64,000 bases of DNA from the NCBI GenBank assembly GCA_030704615.1, contig CM060731.1, positions 65,888,756-65,952,755 on the forward strand. Reading direction: 5' to 3'. Shown here piece after piece: positions 33,801 through 48,800 of the stretch. This DNA is from Takakia lepidozioides. Lineage: Eukaryota > Streptophyta > Takakiopsida > Takakiales > Takakiaceae. The notes below the pieces were generated by a model. It was given only the letters and a program-made list of their open reading frames with translations, was not told where the DNA came from and ran no database searches. A program made the translations under genes and the position numbers. Every line of letters begins with the position of its first letter. Position 1 is the stretch's first letter.

Positions 33801-36800
33801 ACCTACATAAGTGGATATGTGCGAGTTAATAAAAATAATATATTGCGTTAAGCTAATAGACAGAATATACAATTCAAATTCAACATAGTGTTTAAATGGG
33901 TCCACTGTTTACGGCACACATATGTCTTTCGAAGGCACGTAGGTGTGTCCCATCTTGGCTAACCTAGTTATCAAAGTGGGGTCACTAGATAACTGGGGCT
34001 TTTGATGGTTAGCAACCATTTTGCCCCCTGCAAGAAGGTGCCCAATTTCTGTTAGGAAGGCAATAACCCTGAGACACCCTATTTAACTGCAACTTCAGCA
34101 AGAGTCCAAATTAAAAAAAAACCCCCCAGAACCACCATCATCTATGTTCCTAAGATGTCTGTTTTGGCAGACACAGTCAGTCTGACACATGTTTGTGGGT
34201 GGCTATTTGCAAATCTTGAACATTAAAGTTCGATGATTTACTGCATGTTTACGTAAACCAACACACTTTCACACTGGACATGTACACACAGGTATACAAG
34301 CATTAGAGTCTAGTGTAATTTGCAGGTAACACAATATATGATAATAATACACATTTTCGATTGTAGAAATGTCCAGATGGGCAAACAATATTCTTGAAGC
34401 TGCACTTGCTGAGGCTCTAAGAAGAACATTAGATGCATATGCTACACAGTTCGATGAGAAGTGTAGTGTTTCAGGGCTGGATAGAGCATATCGGCAGCAG
34501 AAGCCATTATTTGTTCTTCATATGCGCTTCAATATTACCAGATTGGAGTCTGAAACTCCCCTGTCAAAGCTTGAGATCTTCTCAGGGACATTGGTAAGGT
34601 TTCATCTTCTCCCTAACACCTTCAATACCTCAAGACTGGACAACATTATCATGTTCATGATGTGAAATTTTGTTGGTTATTTTCTCAACGAGGCTTTGAC
34701 CAAATTGTAATCGAGATGTAAATTCAATTTTAGACTGTAGAGAAGATGGAGAATCGTTATGATTAACCAAAATACAATGTTGTGGTGCAGCTAGATGATG
34801 TCTTTGAGGCTCTGGTGATGCTACCTTTCATGGACAGTGCCAATGAATTGCTTCAAAGTAAGGTAAAAGTTGAGACCATCCTTCCTTATGAGAAGAAATG
34901 CATGGTTCTTGTCAAAATTTTGGGGTATACTCCATGATTGATTGAATGAGGCACCCAATCTGTGTCGAAACTGCATGAAGGGATAACCACAGAAACTAGC
35001 TGCTTCAAAGCGAAAGTGACGAGTAAAATGCCCCAGATATTTTGAATCCCACATTTTATTCAGGAAATGGTACCTACAATGACATGGACCCTGTGGTTGA
35101 GGGAGAGTGGCTGACGAGGTAGTGATGCATCAGTCGAATTTAACCATTTGCTGTACGTTGTCTGTGCACAAACTGCATACTTCTGTGATGAATTTTGTTA
35201 TGGAGGGTGGTGGGCCTGGAAGAAGGGAGGAATATGACACTAAACATGGAAATGGCATCTTGCAGGCTCGTCGAGCCCTCTATGCCACTGCAGATGAGAC
35301 TTTGCCAGTGTGCCGCTCTCGTGTCCGCTGTGTACTCTCCCTTGGTATGAAGGCAGTAGAAGCCATGCAAAATCAACTCTCTGTGCGTTGGACAGACTTT
35401 TTGATCTCTAAAGATGAATTTGAAGCCAAAGTAGGGGAGGTTCTGTCTTTGATTGAAGAAAGCGGAGAACAGGGGAGCCAAGATCATAGCCCTGATTCAA
35501 GTGGGGGTCTATTAGGCAAACGTACAGGGAGTGAGAATGCTGGCTTTGGTCCCAAGGAATCCTGGGAATTATGTGCCCATCGCCTCAAAGATTTTGTGGG
35601 TGCTGTAATGGCAATGCTAACTATGGAAAGGAATCTGGAGTCAGCACTAAGAATGGCAGATAGAAGCATTGTAGGCTCTATATTTTTATTGAAATGTGAG
35701 GACCCCTTGGCAGCAACGAGGCAGATGGCCCTCACAAGCAAGAAGAAGACCAGCCATGTCCTACGAGCTTTGTTCGGGTCATTAACTGACCAACTTAATC
35801 GCCAACTAGACACTGATGAGAGCATAATAGCTACTCCTTTGCCAGGAGTGAGTCCAGAGATGTTTGTTCAAGTGGAAAGAGTCGTGAAAAGCTACCTGAG
35901 TGAGCAGACACATGTTGAGGAAAAACTGGGTGCCCTACAGGCATGCTATGGTGCGTCGGAGAGCCTTTGTATGGAGCACTCTGATGATGAATTTCATGCG
36001 TATTGGTCTGTGCATGCCCGCCTGAAGAAACTGCTCCTGAGTATTCACTCAACTGTGCAGCAGTGTCTGGTGGAAGCTAAGCCTATTGTTGTGGCTGGTG
36101 TCCGTGCCGAACAGGTTCTTGCTCACTGAAGTTTCACGTGCCAGTATTTGGTACAGTTCTAGTTTCATTTTCTTGCAGCTAGTGATCCTACCTACCCACA
36201 TGTGTGAGCCTTTATAGACAACTTTCAGAAGTCATTTTTTAATCTGAAAAGGTGACCGGCTCTCTTGTTCTCTATAGACTGGTCCAAATGGACTGGAATA
36301 GATAGTCCATTTTTGCTCCTACATTGGAAGTATGTGAACTTTTATGTCTACCTGAGGTCATTCGGAGATCTTTCAAGTCAATGGAGTGAGGCATGTGATA
36401 TCCCGTCACACGTATGCCACAAACAGTCATCATTGCTTCACTTCAGACTGAACAGTACATATTGTTAATGTGCAAGATTTGGTGCCATTTGCATAGATGT
36501 GCTCATATTTACAGTGTAGAGCTCTGCAGGCAGCTCTTTTGTTGACTGCTACAACAGCTTCTGCATGCATCTTGGAGTACAAGTCCTTTAAGGAACTAGA
36601 CGCGACTTTTGAGTATGAACGCCAGATTCAAGCAGCACTGGAGAACTTGCAGACCAGAAGCGACCAGATCCAAATGCTACGTGCGAAGGAAGTGCTGCTA
36701 GCTATTCCTGAAGAGGATGAGTGTGCTGCTGTGATTGGACCTGCTGTACGTGAGCTAGAATGCCTAGCCTTACTGTGGACGACAGCTGCCGACTGGCTTC

Positions 36801-39800
36801 GGACCAACCACAGCTGGCACTCCCTGCGGTTCAAGAAGCTGAATGTGGACCACATGTACTCCCTGGTAAGAAATTTCTTCTTCAAACATGTATGGGGAGT
36901 CTCTGACTGCATCCATACTTTTACTCTAACCAACATCAGTGAGTCCTCAATCATTCATTAAAATGTTCAGGTCCTTGATTAAATTCTTACAGTTGTGTTA
37001 CCTTAGAAAACTAAAGTTACATCTGCATCTGAACCGCTCCTTCCAAATTGTGTACTTCTCAACAGAAGGTTGGAAGATGTGAGCTGAACTGGGCACCGGG
37101 CAATTTGTCTCGTATATCAGGTTCAAGCATTTGAGGAGAGAGTGGAGCACATTTATGCTGAGACAATCTCGTTTGCAAGTCAAGAAGCACTTGATTCTGT
37201 TGCCTATCAGGTTGAATGATGATTAGCTCTCACTTCTAAGCTGTTTTTAAGTTCTCCATGCCATCTCTTGGTCTTTGTCCCTGTTCCTTTGGATACAAGT
37301 ACAATCAGGCCGGCTTGTCATTCCTGTGGATACCTCTGACTGAGCTGATAAATTGAGAGGAGATCATGCACAGACAGGACAGGGAATACACTTCCAGTAT
37401 GTGTAGCAGTTAAATGTGCATACTAATGTGCAACTGACCCAACATCATAGCACTCCTTGAGAAGAGCAAAATAGCTCGGGTTTCAATATTTTACATCTGG
37501 TAGTGAGCTAATTGGAGGGAGTCAAAGGAAAGAGGGATGGGAGGGGAAAGAGGAGCTGCAGTTTAGGTTTTTCGTAAGCGCAAATGAGATCATTTACTAA
37601 GGCTGAACTTACATGTGACTGTAGGTGAACAAAATGTTGAAGAGGATGCCAATCGTTCTCAGGCTCTGCCACCCTGCTGTCCGCAGACTTCACTGGATGG
37701 AGCTGGCTGCAGAGACAGGACACATGGGTTTCCAAAACGGTAACGAGGAATCAACACTGTCAGATGTGTTCGATTTGCCTCTCATCGAACATCAGCAGGT
37801 CATTATGACAATTCTAGAGCGAGTGTCGGAGGAGTATAACCAGGAAGTGAGTCCTACTCTCCCATGCTTTTCAGTTGTGGGTTTTGCATTGAATGTTGGT
37901 CATTGGGTGACCAAGACTCTCTTTTAATTTTCTAGATGCTCATGTTCTTACATTCCTCTCCTCATTCACATAGCTTGTCCATGACATGAGCTACAATTGG
38001 AGTTAGAACTTATTGTGACGACAGAGCCAACTATGAAACCAGGTGTGTCTCGAAAAGATGGAGGAAGAGATGAGAAAGGCAATGTTGGAGCTAGGTCCAC
38101 AACACAGTGATGGCACACAGGCACTACAAGGTAGTGAACATGTCTTGGAGCTTCTGGATGACCAGCTGGTTGCTGCTGGCTCAATGCTTCATAGTCCATA
38201 CGCTAAAGCTCTGGAGGGCACTGTGCGATCCTGGCGGGACAAGTTACATTGTCTTCTGCATCTGCTTGAGGGCCTCCTAAACTTTCAGAACTGGCATCAG
38301 GTTAGTTGATGCTCGACGTACAGTATGAAGTTATCCACAGCTTAAGTCACAGAGAATTGGAAAGTATTTAACTGTATCATACAAGTCAAACTTAATGAAA
38401 TATGTCACATCGAATGTTGCAACTTGTATATATTGACAGGAGGATGGTCCATGATGAGACTGATATAAATGGATAAAACTCGAGCTTGTTTCACAGAATT
38501 TTCATTATGTAGATGCAGATGGCTTGTTGCCATTGTACTTAGTGAGATCCTGCACATTGCTTGCCACAAGGCCAATCTGAAGAAGAATTAGCCGGAGAGA
38601 TGCATCGTCATCCTACGCCTGGCCTCAATCAGGCCCTGGAGCCTGAGATTCCCAACCTTAGCCGCGACATTGAAATGCTGAAACTTTGGACATCCATTGT
38701 GCAACCTGTGCCGCAGTTGTGCTTTCCATCTTCCCTCACACCATCTGTGTTGGGGGTGGCTGTACACGTTGTACTGTCTTGAAATGAAACACCTCTACAG
38801 TGTACACCCAAAAAGGATGATGGTGAGAGTCTTCATTAAACACACTGAATAAGAAATCCTGAGAAGTTCATGCTAGGTCATCCTATGAGTTGGAGTTTGA
38901 TTAGCCGGCCTCCAAAAGATGGTCTTTTCTTGTTTGTATGGATGGAGATAATCTGAGGGAGCATTCATAATTCTGGAGTTGGTCACAAACAGATTCTGAA
39001 GCCGATATTTTTGTCAGCCAACATCCAGCAACAGCTGAAAGAGGAGGCCTTTAGGTTTGCGAAAGTGGATAATATTTGGAATAGGCTACTGGACCTTGTG
39101 GCTGGGAGAGGCTTGTTCATGTATCTGTGTGAGTCCAGCCTTGTTTTGGAAGATGCACCCCATTGCATTCGCACTATGGAGGGTATCATGTGCAGCCTAG
39201 TTGCCCTTCTAGAGAAGAAACGCACCACCTTCCCCCGTTTCTACTTCCTCTCCAATGACGAGCTTCTTCAGGTAGCTACCTACATATTTGTATATTTGCA
39301 ACTTGTCCAACGGCCTAATTTAGTTCAAATACAACAATAAAATAACATCGGATCATGGTAGAGACATTTGATGTACAAAGGATTGTGCATGCTTAAGTGC
39401 TACAAACTTCTGTAGGTCGTTACATTCTTTTGAGGAAACACTTCTTACCCAGAAGATGCATGTTCTAGGGTGGGGCGGGCCATTGGCCTCAGGAAAACAC
39501 AGCATGCTTGAGGGCAGCTCAATTTCATGAGTAAATAAACCAGCCTTCTTATCCTTACCTTGCAAGCACCTGCCCACTGGATTAGTGATGCACTGGGCTC
39601 CACAATTTGCGATTAGGAGCATACTTTATTCCCGTGGGTGAACTACGATGAATTGTGGATATGGGGTTGATCATGATATTAATGCTGAAAAACTGCCACT
39701 GTTGCATATTTGTCTGAGTTTGCATCCTAATTCAATCATGTATGCATTTCAATGTCTTATCGATGATCAACTGACATCCTTGTTGAGCATCATGTGGCAT

Positions 39801-42800
39801 GGTCTGCAGGTGCTGTCGAATGAGCGCAAACCAAGTGAATTACAGTACCACCTTTGTAAATGTTTTGGTGATCTTCATCACATCGACTTTTCGGAAGATG
39901 GGGAAGTGACATCTGTGTGGATCCGACAAGCAGAGCAGTTGCCCTTCCTGGTGGGTGTGTCAACTGTAAACAGGGCTGTTGAGGAGTGGATGGCAGCTAT
40001 GGAAAAGGAGATGAAACTTCAAGTGAGAGGAGCCATTCTCCGAGAAGTTCTGGAGCATGTATCACCATCAAGTCATCCCCTTTCAGGCCATGTAGAGATT
40101 TCGGAAACCTTGACAGACTCAGACAGCATGAAAGCCAGAGCCAAGGTAGTAGGCCTAGGCAGCTCACTAGAAATTGACAAGAAATGGTCTCCAAAGCTTC
40201 TGTTCAAGGTGAAACAAGATACAGAGGAGAGTGTAAGCTGCCAAGTGATTGCAGTTGCAACTCAGGTTGTTTTTTGCAATCGAGTTGAAGATGCACTCTC
40301 AGGAGAGCGAAAACCTACGAGGAAATTGCAAGCAGATTTCTGTCAGTTGGAGATAGAGTTTGAGGAATTGTTGCAAGCATTGAAGGCATGCACAGTACCA
40401 GAAAAACAGGGCTGTTTAAAGAATCTTCTTGTAATGGTGGTGTACTTTCGTGACATTATGAGCAAGCTCTTGAGGGACCCGCACATAAAGCTGGAATCCT
40501 TCGATTGGCAGCGCCAGTTTCGATACTACTACCACATGAATGGAGAGTGCCATGTTCGCTCATTGAGGGTGGAGCACCCCTATGGTTTTGATCTCATTGA
40601 CCATCATACTCGATTGGTGATGACTCCTCTTACAGAAAGATGCTTCATTGGTCTCATGCATGCCTTTTCACTACGGCTAGGAGGGGCAGTCAGTGGGCCA
40701 GCTGGAGCAGGCAAGACAGAGACAATCAAGGACCTCGCAAAAGCTTTAGGAAAGCATTGTGTTGTCATGACCTGTTCAGAGGAGCTTGATTATGGCGCTG
40801 TTGGCAACATCCTCAAGGTGCAATGTTTTTAATTGGATGGCCGTCCGATACTGTAGTCATATATGACACTGCTTTGACAGCAGATTTGCAAACATCACTC
40901 TCCTCTTCTCCTCTTCTCCTGTCCCAAGGACATTTGCGGATGTTATAAAGTACCATTTCATTTCATTTCATTTCATTTCTCAGTGGGAGATTTGACTGTC
41001 TATTCCATGAAACCCAATCTCTCACAGGAGTCTTCCATTATGAGGGATCAGAAATGCTTGTACCTGCATGAAGCTTTGACCCTTAGGCAATCCCTTGATG
41101 GTTGCTTTTGGGCTGCTTCTGGCTTCCTCTTTCTGTTTTTCTCTCTCTTTCTTTGTTTCTTGCTTTTCTTTTGGCCCATAAGCTCTTTGAGCTTTCTGCG
41201 GACGTTAAACAGTACCATTTCATTTCATTTCATTTCATTTCATTCTTTCTGCATGAAGCGTTGACTAATAGACAATCCCTTGAGTATAGTTGCTGGGTTG
41301 CTTGTGGCTCCTCTATCTTTCTTGTTTATTTCTTCCTCTTGTCAAATCAGCTTTTTGAGCTTCTCATGGACATGATAAAGGACCAGTTCATTTCCCTCTC
41401 TTCTCAGGGCATCGGGAAGGTAGCCTCCCACAGTCTGCGGATAGAGACTGGTAGGTGGGACAACCTGCAGCAAGCTGACAAGTTGTGCCCCGCTTGCGCT
41501 AGAGATGACAGTAGGGAATCTGAAACTGAAGAACATTTCTTCTTTCACTGTCCTTTCTACTATGAAATCCTGGGGGCATGAAATTATATATTCTCAGACA
41601 CCCAATCCCTCACAGAGGTGATCCACTATGAGGATCAGAAATACCTTCCAACATATCTGCACGAGGTGTTAAATCTTTGACAATCCCTTGATTAATAGTT
41701 GTTTTCGGGCTGCTTGTTGGGGGCCCCACTCTCTTGTCCTCTGTTCTTTGAGCTTCCCGTGGACATTATAAAGTATTAATTCATTTCTTTCTCATGAGTC
41801 CGTGGGCTTTCAATTTTCTTTGGGTGGTACCCCTCTGTGGACTTTATATTCCTACAAATATTCTGTCTTGCATTCTTCATTTTTGTTTTGTTTTCCCCTC
41901 TACTACGAACAAGGCGTCACTACTTCTGTCCTTTCAGGGGCAGCCACTCTTGGGGAGAAGTTTTCCATCATGAAGTCAGAGGTGCCTTGTGACGTATTGA
42001 CAGGAGTCTGTCTGAATTAGAGAAATACTCGAGGTTGAATTGTAGTTTCATGGTACGGTTGGTAGTTTTATTCTGTCTTCTCTCATCTTCTGTTCCATAA
42101 ACCCCTTGTCATAAAGGTTCCTCTTTTTGTAAAACTTTCTCACCCTGTTGTTATGTGAGGACTATGCATTGATTTGTGGTTACATTGCAAAAACTAGCTT
42201 AACCTTTTCCATCAATAATCAATATGTGCAGGGAATGGCAAGTGGAGGACTATGGTTGTGCCTGGATGAATTTGATTGCCTAAGGCTGGAAATTCTGTCG
42301 GTCTTTACACAACAACTGCTGAGTATACAGCAAGCTGTATTGCTGGGTGCTCACAGGTTCACGTATGAGGGGGCTGGAATGCTGCTGAATGCCACTTTTG
42401 CAATTTGTACGACCATGAAGCCAAGAGAAAGGGTATGCAGAGGTCAGCTGCATGATATTCGTGCATTGTTTCGCCCCATTTCCATGATAATGCCCGACAT
42501 GTATTTCATTGCCCGGGTCCTCTTGATTGCAGAAGGATTCCAGGATGCTGATGTTGTTGCCCAGAAGCTGACACTGTGCTTTCACATGGCGGATGAGCAG
42601 CTCAGCTCAGAGGATAACCACTGTGACTTTGGACTGAGGGCTATGAGGGCAGTCATTAAATGGATGAGTGTTTTGCACTCTGCCCCTGAGGAGTGGTTCA
42701 CAAGTGTCTCTGTTGCTTGCAAAGGAGACTTGATCCTCTACAAGACTTTGCAGCAATATTGCTTACCTCGGTTAGTGGGTGACGGATTTCATCTCTTCTC

Positions 42801-45800
42801 TGATCTTTTAGTAGACCTATTCCCTTATTTGGATGTTTCCTCCATGAAGCAAGGAGGAATAGAGGCTTGCATAAAGCTGCACCTAGAGCAACGTGGGTTT
42901 TGTGCACAAGACGCACTGATTGAGAAGTGTTTGCAGCTGTATGGAACAATGAAAGTACATCAAGGAGTGATGATTGTGGGTGGGTCAGGCACAGGCAAGA
43001 CACAATGCTATGCAAGTCTTGCTGAAGCCCTCAACGTTTTGGATCAAGGCCACAGCCATTGTGGGCCAGAGCCTCAGACTAGTCGAGCTTGCAAGCCTGT
43101 GAATGTAGCAGTGGTGAATCCAAGTGCTGTGTCCACATCCCATTTGTTTGGAAGTGTGAACACCAAGACGCAGACCTGGCAGGAAGGCATTTTATCCCAC
43201 ATCCTAGAATGCTGCAAAGAAGCTGCACATACACGTGGAACTCTTTGGATGGTGCTGGACGGATGCATGGATGAACCCTGGGTGGAAAGTGTCAACACGA
43301 TGCTTGATGATACTGGCCTCCTTTGCTTGAACAATGGGAAGCGTGTCTCTGTGCCCTCTTTAAGTACATTAAGTGTGCTGTTTGAGATAGAAAATTTGAG
43401 AGGGGTGTCTCCAGCTACTGTGTCACGGTGTGGCATTGTGCTCATGAGCCCAGATGGACCTGGGTGGCGCCCATTGATCTCTTCTTGGATTAAACACTGG
43501 TCCCCCTCTATTCTCAAGTCCTTTCTCCAAGATCTGTGTGAATGTCTTCTCCCATCTTGCCTTTACATGGCATCTCGCTGTTCTCAACTGCCGATGGCTG
43601 ATGTAGGACTGGTGACAAATTTTCTTCATTTTCTTGAGGCCATGCTGAGAGCAACAGGCATTTGGTCACAACAGCTTTCAAGATCAAAAAAGAGGGTAGA
43701 GGTCTATAGTATGCCAACTGATAGCAGGTATAGACTGGTTACTCAATCCAAGAGAAAAGCTACGTTTGCAGATCCAAGGAAGGAAAACCAGTGTGTTGTT
43801 GAAACACACAAACAAATAAGGGAGGCAATCAGCTGGAGACGTCTACACCACCAAAAGAAAACACAAGATGCTCAGGCAGAAGATGCTGACATGGGGATGG
43901 TCATGTCAAAAGATCTCAAAGACTGTCACCGACAGATGCAGGATGAGGACACTCTCAGGGATGTGTTTGACAATGGACATCTTCCATTTATAAAAGAAAG
44001 GGTGGGATCTCTCTTCATTTTTGGGCTGGTGTGGTCTATAGGGGGTCTTTTCAGCACTGCAGAGAATTGCAAGCACTTTGACAAGGTTGTGAGGGAGCGT
44101 GCTGCACCTCACATGGAAGAACTTGGGTGTCTTCCCTCAGGTTCTTTATATGACTACTTCTATGACCCGAAATGTCAATCTTGGAAGAGCTGGAAGCAGT
44201 TTATTTCTCCTGGTCACGGTGCAGGCATCCATGTGATGTCATGGTCACCTCAGAGCTTGAGTTTTCAGTCACACATTGGTCTGAGCATGGATAATGAGGT
44301 GTTGTATGTGCCCACTGAAGAGACAGTTCGGTATGAGATGCTAGCTAAATGTCTAGGTGAAGTTGCCCGGCCAGTTCTACTGTCTGGAAGGGCGGGCAGT
44401 GGAAAGACAATAGTTGCTGCTCATCTGTTGCATCAGCTTGCAAGCACAGGCAATTACCAAGTCGTGGGGATCACTCTACATGGCACAAGTACAGGGTCCT
44501 CCTTGCATGACATACTTAGGCCAAGGCTAGCAATCCAGAAAAGAGGGCTTTTAGCACCTGCCATCCACAAGAAACTGGCCATATTTATTGATGATCTAAA
44601 CATGTCAGCTCCTCCTGCCCTACAGTTTCTACGTTTTCTTATTGAACAGAAAGGCTGGTACGGCCTGCCTGCTGATGCTTCCTACACTGCTGTGCAAGGC
44701 CTTGTGCATTCAGCTGCCATGACCTTTCAAGGAACAAGCCCAGACTCACATTTAGCAAGACTTTTAAGGCATTATTTTGTTGTTCAATGTTGTGATTACA
44801 AAAGCTCTTCCCTGGCTTCAGTATTCAATGCAGCCCTTGAAAGTCAGTACAACAAGCTCAATTGGGACTGTGGAAGCGTGCTTCAGTCCATCAGCGAAGC
44901 ATCTGTGCAAGTCTTTTTGCAGCTTAAAGCAGCCATACCTTCTGATCGTCTCCAATGCAGTTTGGGACTACATGACCTTTATCGTGTCCTCAAGCGCCTC
45001 ATACATGCCTCCCTGCAGAATTTCATAACACAAGAAGCCCTCTTCAGTGTGTGGGCAAATGAATTTTGTCGAGCTATCTGTGACCGTCTCAAAAATCCAG
45101 CTGACAGGACCTTGGTTGTTACCCTTTTGTCTGAGACAACTGTCATCCCTAAAGGCGAGATCCAGACTTCATTTCTTCAGTCCCTCATTAGGGAAGATGA
45201 GCAGCCCATTTTCGGTAGATACATGTGCAACACTGACACAGGTGGGGTGCAGGCTTGGTCACAGTATGAAGCAATCACAGAGAGAAACAAATGGGCAGAG
45301 TGCATGAACAAACTCATGGCAGACGTGAAAGGGGGTCTTCAAACGCCCCTTGTACTTTTCCCTGAAGCTTTGACACATCTTTCTCGCATATTGCGTATAT
45401 TGCAAATGCCAGCTGGGCATGCCCTGCTTTTAGGTCATTCAGGAAGTGGAAGGGGCTCCCTCACACGAGTTGCTACTCATATCTTGGGCTACGACCTCTA
45501 TGAGGTGAAAAGATTACTTGTGCTATGTTGGCTAAGAAAGGCTCTATTGTATGGAGGATTGTTAGTCTTTGTCTTCATCTCTGATGCTATTTCTGTTCAG
45601 TTGAATTGTGTAAGTATGGAGATTTCTCGATGGTTATAAAAATATATTGACTCTGAACTCGTAGAGTCTGTCTATTCTACTGAATGTGTTATACCGAAAG
45701 GTACCAAAACGTCTGATTAATCTCTCTTCCCCTCTCCACAACCCCCCATCTGGGTCCATGACACATGACCTGTGTCCAAGGGTTTCATGTCCTTCCGTTT

Positions 45801-48800
45801 CTTTCTCAAATACAGCCTGGGGTGCCTTCCTAAGACTGGAGGTCTTAAACCTTCACAGAGCCCTTGTACACCTTTCTAATTCAAATTAGGACTTGCCACC
45901 ATCATAAGGATTCACAAGTGGTGTCCAACTGAGGAACTGTGAACACACCAGTGATCGGACAATGTATACATTCAGGTGCAATTCAATAGCAACTACAGTC
46001 ATCAAATGTGGAAAGCCGACCTCCGCCACCTAATTCAGGTTTGCACCCTTCAAGAGCGGGCAACAGTGTTACTACTGATTGAAGAAGCTGACTTTACTTC
46101 ACAGGGCACAATTATGCAAGACCTTAATCAGATGCTTCACTGTGGGGAGGTATTCTTCTCTCCTTTCCTTGTCTTATTTATGTGAGACACAGATCAAGAT
46201 TAACTAACGAGATGATTAGCTGATCTTGAGCGACAAAGGTGCTTCTTAGTTACATGCCAAATACAGTGAATGAAGGTTGGATTTGTCCTTAGAGCAACTT
46301 AACCCCTGAAGAACAACTGGCTCAAAATCTCTTGGCTTGAGGGGGAAGGGAAGCTTGTTGTTGTTACCGTCATATGTGCGAGGCCACATACCTTTGGAGT
46401 GCGCCAACCAGTGGTTCCAATCTGCTCCTGCAAGATAAAACTGGTTCATCCTGTCCTTCAAATAAAGCTCAGAACTTAGCTATTGGCAAGATGGCAATCT
46501 GCAAAATGTCACTTAATTTTGCAGTCATTTTAAATAATATTGGTTGTAGAAACACTAGCCTATAGACTCTTTCCCATTCTGAGCAGTTTGCCAGGGCGAG
46601 TCACCGCTTGCATCTACTCATTAGGCATGTGTACGTTCGCATGGTTGGGGGCGTTGAGGGCTTTAAATGGCAGCTTCTAATTTAGTTGCCCATCTGTCAC
46701 CAAAAATGACAGGCTTTGCAGCTTCTTGGAGAAGAAGAGAAGTATTACCTCCAGCAAGAGCTACATCGTTTGGAGGACACCAACAATCTTGAGCTTGCCT
46801 TTCGGCTTGATATGGGAAGTGACAGAGAGCAGTTTTTAAATATGTGTTTCCTGAGCCGCCTCAAATCTAAACTCCATGTGGTAAGTCAGAACAGAAATCC
46901 CACTCGGTAACCAGATATTTGCAGAAATGAAATGATACTTTATAAGAGAAAGACAGAAGAAAAGAAACTTTATAGCACTCACAAGGGCCCTGAGGGTCCA
47001 TGGGACTAATAATAAGAAAACTACTTCAGAAAACACTGAACGACACCTGAAGACAAAGTGCCTCATGCAAGTAGGGTTCCAGGCACTAGTCTTCAAAGCT
47101 GAATGCTTCTCCAACTGGGAGTTTCTAAAGAGATAATAGTATCTGCCTCAGATGTTGTAGTAGGCAGGACAGGAAGACATGGTACTTTGGTTTTGAGGAA
47201 GGACAATTAATCTGTCCACATTAATTACAGAGCTGATGGGACAGGATTGCATAACAAATACAGAGAGATAAGGCAGAGAACGTACCGAAGCAATCATAAA
47301 TTATGGTGTCTCCTCAACTCAACATCCACAAGAGAGGAGAGGAAAGTTGGTTTATGAGTCAGATTGCACTTAGCTGTACCAGTGGACAGGCGAAAGAGGT
47401 TTACAAAAGGACACTGGACACATACGTTCACTGCTCTCATTGTGACATTGATCGACATCCAATAGATAGCCCAGTGGTCAGGGTAATGTTACTCTTTCAC
47501 TAGTGGTTGTAGGTTCAAAACCACATATGGGTGTTGGATATCATAAAGGTGTCCACCTTCCCATTGGAAGGCAGTAGCCCGTCGGGGTCTAAGTGACACC
47601 ATAAGTTATGCTTGCTTCAGCAAGAGTCCACAGTTATAAGTTTTATGTATTGGCATTGATCTCAAATTATGCTTCTCCACGAGTTATCTTCCCGATGCAG
47701 ATGATTTCTGTTTGCTGTGTTCAGGGTCACAGTAACAATGAAGTCATTTTTTCGGTGCTTAAGAACTGGGTGATTGTTTAGTTTATGAGGACAGAGAGGT
47801 GGTTACAGTGTTTGGATGTTGTATCTACCAGCTGGGAAGCTGGACAATTGCTTCTGTATGTTCTATTCATGTACTTCTATATTGAATTTCCTGACAAGTA
47901 GACGGAGTGCGTGAAAATTTCAAGGTTGTATGATGAAGCTTCACATGAGCTCTGGCATGCGGGACATTCTGCAACTATGCAGGTGATCTGTGCAGGAGAT
48001 GATGCTTGCCAAAAAGGGCTGCTGTTGTCAACAGTCATTGCCAATCATTTCGCAGTGGATTACTATGATTGTTGGACATCAGGGGCATTGCAGGCAGTGG
48101 CAAAAGCTAGGCTCGGTGAGCATGTGCATGTGAAGCACCTACCTGCCCGGCACCTCCAGCTTTTGGTTGCAGCTTGTGCTCATATCCATTCTGTCAGCAA
48201 CGTCCTTGCAGCCAACTCATCTGTGGTATAATCTGAATCGAACTTTTTTCCTTCTTAGATTATTTATCTGCCAAACCTCTTTTCCCCTTACTTTGCTGTG
48301 GAAGGCAGTGTAGCGATACATACATTTTGAACGTGTCCGAGGCTTTTGATGGTGCATCACCCAATGAGAAAGCTGATACAATAACTAACTAATGTACGTG
48401 CCACTGCACGTTTGGGATTAACTTTCCCTCTGCGACATACTTGACTTGACCCCGGCAGCTAAGTGTGGGTGTTGCAGAAGGGAGCATCAAACTTTGTAGG
48501 CATGCCAAGTTACAATGAGATGTTACATGTGTTTGGCATAATTTTAGATCATAAAGGAAAGGAGGTGGACAGTTTTCTACTTCGCCTAGAGACAGGGCTA
48601 AAAAAACTGCAATCTACCCGCCAGCTGGTAGCGGCCATGCAACATGAGTTGCAGGAACTGTTGCGATGTAAGGAGAACACCAATGCTGATATGGACCAGC
48701 TGCTTTTCTCGATTTCAGAAGAACAATCTGAGATGGATAAGGCCCTGGCAGCCGTATCATCTGAAGAAAGGGCGGCAGTTGCGGACGCAGAGCTGTGCAG

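Noticed and set aside
43074-43517. minus-strand 147-codon frame
   Set aside because: It is antisense to the AAA2 part of the long dynein exon.
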